From Ruminococcus sp. UBA4240 (GTDB taxonomy: Bacteria > Bacillota > Clostridia > Oscillospirales > Ruminococcaceae), in NCBI GenBank assembly GCA_002395525.1, contig DGXE01000005.1, positions 28,317 to 92,316 on the forward strand: 64,000 nucleotides of DNA, written 5' to 3'. Every line of letters begins with the position of its first letter. Within the stretch, counting starts at the first letter, position 1. Below the pieces are notes generated by a model that had not been told where the DNA came from, did not search any database, and was given only the letters and a program-made list of their open reading frames with translations. Positions 60,943 through 64,000 of this stretch are shown here, one piece after another. The position numbers and the translations under genes were made by a program.

Positions 60943-61632
60943 ATGGCATCTAAAGTAAACAGCATAGAGGAGCTTCTCAACAAGGCCGATGCGGCAGGAA
61001 TGCCCCTTGAAAAAATGCGCTTTTTCATAGGAAAGGACTGCAGGGAGCCCAAGTGCTTCGGGGTCTATTATGACATGGATTCAGAGGAATGGATCGTCTA
61101 CAAGAACAAGTCCGACGGCTCCCGGGCAGTGCGCTACCACGGCCCCGATGAGGCATTTGCCGCACAGGAGATATGGGACAAGATATGCGCCGAGGTGGAT
61201 CTGCGCCGTGACAAGCTCCCCCGCAAAGACGGCTCCGGAAGTGTGACCCGCAGCGGTAACAGGGGCGGTGTGCTCGGCGCAGTCAGACAGTACGCCCCCT
61301 TCATCATCTTCATTGTGGTCTTTATCATCGTGATGATACTGGGCCGGAACAAGAACAAAACAGGCTACTACAAGCGGGGTGAGGATGTCTACTACTGCCA
61401 GAACGACTCCTGGTACTACCTTGACGATGCAGCGGGCTGGCTTGCCTATTCCGGCTCCTACGACGACTGGGACGACTACTATTACGGCGATTCCTACTAC
61501 TTCTCCGACTCCTCCGACAGCTTTGAGAATTCCGGATATTACAACGACAGCAGCTCCGATGACGATGACTACGATTCCTACGACTACGACAGCTGGGACG
61601 CAGGGGACAGCGACTGGGACAGCGACTGGTAA
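60943..61632 (+). CDS. Membrane protein with an Asp/Ser/Tyr-rich tail
   Basis: 229 residues. A soluble N-terminal region (SIEELLNKADAAGMPLEKMRFFIGKD) precedes one membrane helix (FIIFIVVFIIVMILG, about residues 118-133); the C-terminal third is low-complexity Asp/Ser/Tyr/Trp (DDWDDYYYGDSYYFSDSSDS). The acidic aromatic tail may bind metal or polymer, or be disordered; I recognise no family. Confidence 0.7.
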   Translation: MASKVNSIEELLNKADAAGMPLEKMRFFIGKDCREPKCFGVYYDMDSEEWIVYKNKSDGSRAVRYHGPDEAFAAQEIWDKICAEVDLRRDKLPRKDGSGSVTRSGNRGGVLGAVRQYAPFIIFIVVFIIVMILGRNKNKTGYYKRGEDVYYCQNDSWYYLDDAAGWLAYSGSYDDWDDYYYGDSYYFSDSSDSFENSGYYNDSSSDDDDYDSYDYDSWDAGDSDWDSDW

Positions 61633-61824
61633 ATAAGATCTATAATGGGCGGTTTTCCTGTATCCCGGTCACCTATCCCCTATTCACCGAGTTATTACAA
61701 AACGGTAACAATTATTAATGAATTTGTAGCAATTATACAGGAAATTCTTCCCGGTTTGGATAATATGTCATGTGAAAATCGCAGAGGAAGCCAAAAGTCG
61801 TAAAAATTACACAATGAAAAACCC

Positions 61825-61853
61825 TTTAATTTTCCGGCGGAATGTGATATAAT
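61825..61853 (+). promoter_or_regulatory. Probable murA promoter
   Basis: TTTAAT, a 17-base spacer and TATAAT, about 100 bp before the TTG start. The stretch 61633-61824 has no other feature I can support. Confidence 0.6.
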
Positions 61854-61953
61854 TATTCGGTGCAAATAGGAAAGGTCTTTGAAAAAAGCAGGGATGCGGG
61901 AATGAGAAAGATATACCTCCCTGATGCCCCTGTTTTGCGAAAGAGGAGATAAT

Positions 61954-63246
61954 TTGGATAAGTTTATCATAAAGGGCGGCAGGCGGCTGATGGGGGAGGT
62001 CACCATAAGCGGCGCAAAGAACGCTGTGGTTGCTATCATACCCGCTGTCATACTGGCGGACAGCCCCTGTGTGCTTGAAAATATCCCTGAAATAAGCGAT
62101 GTTTCCATCTCACTGCGCATACTCTACGAGATGGGCGCAAAGGTGGAAAATCTCGGGGGCGGCACCTACCGCATTGATGCCACCGGCATAAAGGAGCCTG
62201 TGGTGCCCTATGAGCTGGCACGGCACATGAGGGCTTCCTACTACTTCCTGGGCACCCTGCTGGGCAAATTCGGCAGGGCAAGGGTGGCAATGCCCGGGGG
62301 CTGCTATCTGGGGGATCGCCCCATAGACCAGCATCTGAAGGCATTCTCCTGCCTTGGGGCAGAGTGCAGCCTTGAAAACGGCATGGTGGACATACACGCC
62401 GATATGCTCACAGGCGCACAGATATACTTTGACAAGATAACCGTGGGCGGCACCATAAACGCCATACTTGCAGCCGTTAGGGCTGTGGGCATGACCGTCA
62501 TCGAAAATGCCGCAAAGGAGCCCCACATCGTTGACCTGGCTAACTTCCTCAACTCCATGGGGGCAAACATCATGGGTGCGGGCACCGATGTTATAAAGAT
62601 AAGGGGCGTTCGCTCCCTGAAGGGCACCAACTACGCCATCATCCCCGACCAGATCGAGGCGGGCACCTACATGGTGGCTGCTGCTGCCACCCGCGGCAAC
62701 GTACTGGTGAAGAACGTCATCCCCAAGCACCTTGAATCCATTACCGCAAAGCTGTTGAAGATAGGCGTGAATGTGGAGGAATTTGATGAGAGCGTGCGCA
62801 TCTCCGTGGACGGTCCTCTGGTAAAGACCTCCATCAAGACCATGCCTCACCCCGGCTTCCCCACGGATATGCAGCCCCAGTTCTCCACTCTGCTGTGTCT
62901 GGCAGAGGGTACCAGCATAGTGACGGAGGACATATTCAACAACCGCTTCCGCTATGTGGACGAGCTTCGCCGCATGGGTGCGGACATCTCCGTTGAGGGG
63001 AGAGTTGCAGTCATCGAGGGGGTTGGCAGGCTCATGGGAGCCCCCGTCACCGCTCCGGATCTGCGGGCGGGCGCAGCCTTGGTCATTGCAGGCCTTGCCG
63101 CTACGGGCATAACCGAGATAGACGACATATACCACATCGAGCGTGGATATGAGAACATAGAGCAGAAGCTGAGGGCATTAGGCGCAGACATAGAGCGCCG
63201 CAGCGTTCCCGGCACCACCGCCCGCAAGCGCCCCGTACAGGCATGA
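61954..63246 (+). CDS. murA: UDP-N-acetylglucosamine 1-carboxyvinyltransferase
   Basis: 430 residues, started at the TTG at 61954 with GAGGAG upstream; upstream in-frame residues are not MurA-like. It begins with FIIKGGRRLMGEVTISGAKNA, and the loop containing PGGCYLGDRP carries the fosfomycin-target Cys. The second half (FPTDMQPQFSTLLCLAEGTSIVTEDIFNNRFRYVDELRRMGADI) is equally canonical. First committed step of peptidoglycan synthesis, using the UDP-GlcNAc supplied through glmS. Confidence 0.97.
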   Translation: MDKFIIKGGRRLMGEVTISGAKNAVVAIIPAVILADSPCVLENIPEISDVSISLRILYEMGAKVENLGGGTYRIDATGIKEPVVPYELARHMRASYYFLGTLLGKFGRARVAMPGGCYLGDRPIDQHLKAFSCLGAECSLENGMVDIHADMLTGAQIYFDKITVGGTINAILAAVRAVGMTVIENAAKEPHIVDLANFLNSMGANIMGAGTDVIKIRGVRSLKGTNYAIIPDQIEAGTYMVAAAATRGNVLVKNVIPKHLESITAKLLKIGVNVEEFDESVRISVDGPLVKTSIKTMPHPGFPTDMQPQFSTLLCLAEGTSIVTEDIFNNRFRYVDELRRMGADISVEGRVAVIEGVGRLMGAPVTAPDLRAGAALVIAGLAATGITEIDDIYHIERGYENIEQKLRALGADIERRSVPGTTARKRPVQA

Positions 63247-63254
63247 CATAAAGC

Positions 63255-63283
63255 AAGGCACCGCCGAAAAGCGGTGCCTTTTT
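63255..63283 (+). terminator. Terminator of murA
   Basis: The stem AAGGCACCGC with GCGGTGCCTT and a T-run, 8 bp after the stop codon. Confidence 0.9.
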
Positions 63284-63293
63284 GCATACAGAG

Positions 63294-63316
63294 GGCGGGC
63301 AGCAATGCTGCCCGCC
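63294..63316. terminator. Hairpin after the small peptide gene
   Basis: GGCGGGCAGCA and TGCTGCCCGCC form an 11-bp stem with almost no loop. It lies 17 bp after the small peptide stop on the minus strand and may terminate that transcript; no clear T-run is seen. Confidence 0.55.
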
Positions 63317-63332
63317 GATAATGCTATATTCT

Positions 63333-63452
63333 TTACACAGATGGCGGCATTTTTATCACTTCATCACTTTCTAATGTGCTTGCGGTGATAACATCCAGCT
63401 TTCCAAAATATACTATCTCCGTTTCCGGTGCGATATATTCTATCTTTTCCAT
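63333..63452 (-). CDS. 39-residue peptide gene (DVIT-type), unknown function
   Basis: Starts MEKIEYIAPETEIVYFGKLD and ends VITASTLESDEVIKMPPSV (39 codons). GAGGTGAG lies before the ATG, 12 bases after the stop of the secreted protein gene, so they are likely co-transcribed. Short peptides of the form Y..PE.E...F...DVIT.S seem frequent in Ruminococcus-like genomes, in my experience; their role is unknown. It has no signal peptide and could be a leader or a modified-peptide precursor. Too short for many gene callers. Confidence 0.7.
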   Translation of the reverse strand: MEKIEYIAPETEIVYFGKLDVITASTLESDEVIKMPPSV

Positions 63453-63464
63453 ATTCTCACCTCT

Positions 63465-64000
63465 TTATGAATTGGGGCTTGCAGCCTCGGCATACTGATA
63501 CAGCGCCTTTACGACATTCTGCAGTTTCACATTGTCAGAACCGCCATTTAACACATTGTAGCAGTAGGTCATGGCATTGTAGGTCACACTGCCGCCGGTG
63601 AAGGTCAGGGTGAAGTTATTTTCAAGCTCCTCCGCCTTTATGCCCCTGATACGGGCTACCACATAGCTTCCGTTCTTTTCGGTCTTGACTTCCTTATCCC
63701 CGCAGGCAAACGTTGTATTGTCAGGCAGTCCTGTGAAGTAGAGGGAAAGTGTTGTCTCGGACTTCAGCGAAAGTGTCGCACCCTCAAAGGTCACACCGTC
63801 GGAGAGAGATGCATTGCCGTTATACTTGAATGTATTGGGAATGGTAACATCTACCACGCTCTCGGATGCTTCAAATGCTGTGCCTTCATTGAAGTATTTC
63901 TGTGCGTATGCACCGTAGTTCAGCATGGCCTTGACAAGCGGCGCTGCCTTTGCATATTCTGCATTGCCCTGTGTATGGGAGAGCAGATAGTCCGCATAGG
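63465..64000 (-). CDS. C-terminal part of a secreted protein, 5' end outside the window
   Basis: About 178 residues visible. The frame is open to base 64000 and reads YADYLLSHTQGNAEYAK, then MLNYGAYAQKYFN, a segment I know from the C-terminal region of secreted Ig-like or dockerin-linked proteins of Ruminococcus and relatives. A beta-sandwich-like region follows (TFEGATLSLKSETTLSLYFTGLPDNTTF) and a helical end (VKLQNVVKALYQYAEAASPNS). Function and N-terminal domains cannot be seen here. Confidence 0.75.
   Translation of the reverse strand, partial: YADYLLSHTQGNAEYAKAAPLVKAMLNYGAYAQKYFNEGTAFEASESVVDVTIPNTFKYNGNASLSDGVTFEGATLSLKSETTLSLYFTGLPDNTTFACGDKEVKTEKNGSYVVARIRGIKAEELENNFTLTFTGGSVTYNAMTYCYNVLNGGSDNVKLQNVVKALYQYAEAASPNS

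Overview
The window looks like a chromosomal segment of an anaerobic, Gram-positive, Ruminococcus-like member of the Clostridia (Oscillospiraceae); this is inferred from gene content, not from a marker-gene comparison. Pointers are a permuted GH3 beta-glucosidase of the kind known from Ruminococcus and Butyrivibrio, oxygen-protection proteins of anaerobes (rubrerythrin and a flavoprotein-rubredoxin), a HrcA/CIRCE-type heat-shock site, strong GGAGG ribosome-binding sites, and a C-terminal segment (AxLNYGAxAQKYFN) typical of secreted Ruminococcus proteins. Genes are GC-rich with AT-rich promoters. I see no tRNA, rRNA or CRISPR array.

Layout. 1-10 kb: the 3' part of alaS, a DUF4143 ATPase, clpB with a perfect CIRCE, rubrerythrin, a secreted two-domain protein that is probably frameshifted, and a DivIVA-like coiled-coil protein. 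10-15.7 kb: an orphan sugar-type solute-binding lipoprotein followed by the remnant of a second copy, a carboxynorspermidine-dehydrogenase-like gene, and an operon of aldo/keto reductase, TetR regulator and alpha/beta hydrolase behind a promoter framed by two palindromes. 15.7-23.9 kb: a compact phage-derived module (terminase small and large subunits, portal, scaffold-like protein, capsid, connectors, hub-like protein) without integrase, tape measure, lysis or replication genes, driven by a promoter crowded with GTGAAA half-sites. 24-29.4 kb: a BFD-type ferredoxin, an epimerase, a secreted Ig-like protein behind a leader hairpin, a RelB/YafQ-type toxin-antitoxin pair, and a three-gene operon joining a predicted ADP-ribosyltransferase (DUF3990), an unknown protein and a NADAR-family protein. 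29.4-38.2 kb: an acyltransferase-family membrane protein, argS, maf, fdhD, a second DUF4143 ATPase, and a ydjI/ydjG/ydjH-like membrane-stress operon.

38.4-51.3 kb is a long minus-strand stretch: HAD phosphatase, ThDP enzyme and DRE-TIM aldolase (one operon), a GGDEF cyclase, cdd, ppa, flavoprotein-rubredoxin, a GT2 glycosyltransferase, glmS, upp, rpiB and a lipoprotein with three Ig-like domains and a VanY peptidase. 51.5-51.9 kb holds a compact type I toxin-antitoxin locus of Fst/TxpA layout. Then come a small membrane protein, ftsZ, a YgjP-like metalloprotein, rpsU, membrane proteins, a PfkB sugar kinase, the permuted GH3 enzyme, murA, a 39-residue peptide gene and the 3' end of a secreted protein.

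Two features run across the whole window. Short intergenic islands with a strict 7-base period occur in at least five unrelated unit families; many touch or cross a stop codon, so some proteins end in repeat-encoded tails. Small regulatory and conflict systems are also concentrated here: two toxin-antitoxin loci, the ART/NADAR operon, two DUF4143 ATPases with iterated promoter sequences, and the phage-derived capsid module. The ART/NADAR operon, the capsid module, the type I locus and the heptad islands deserve the closest look.
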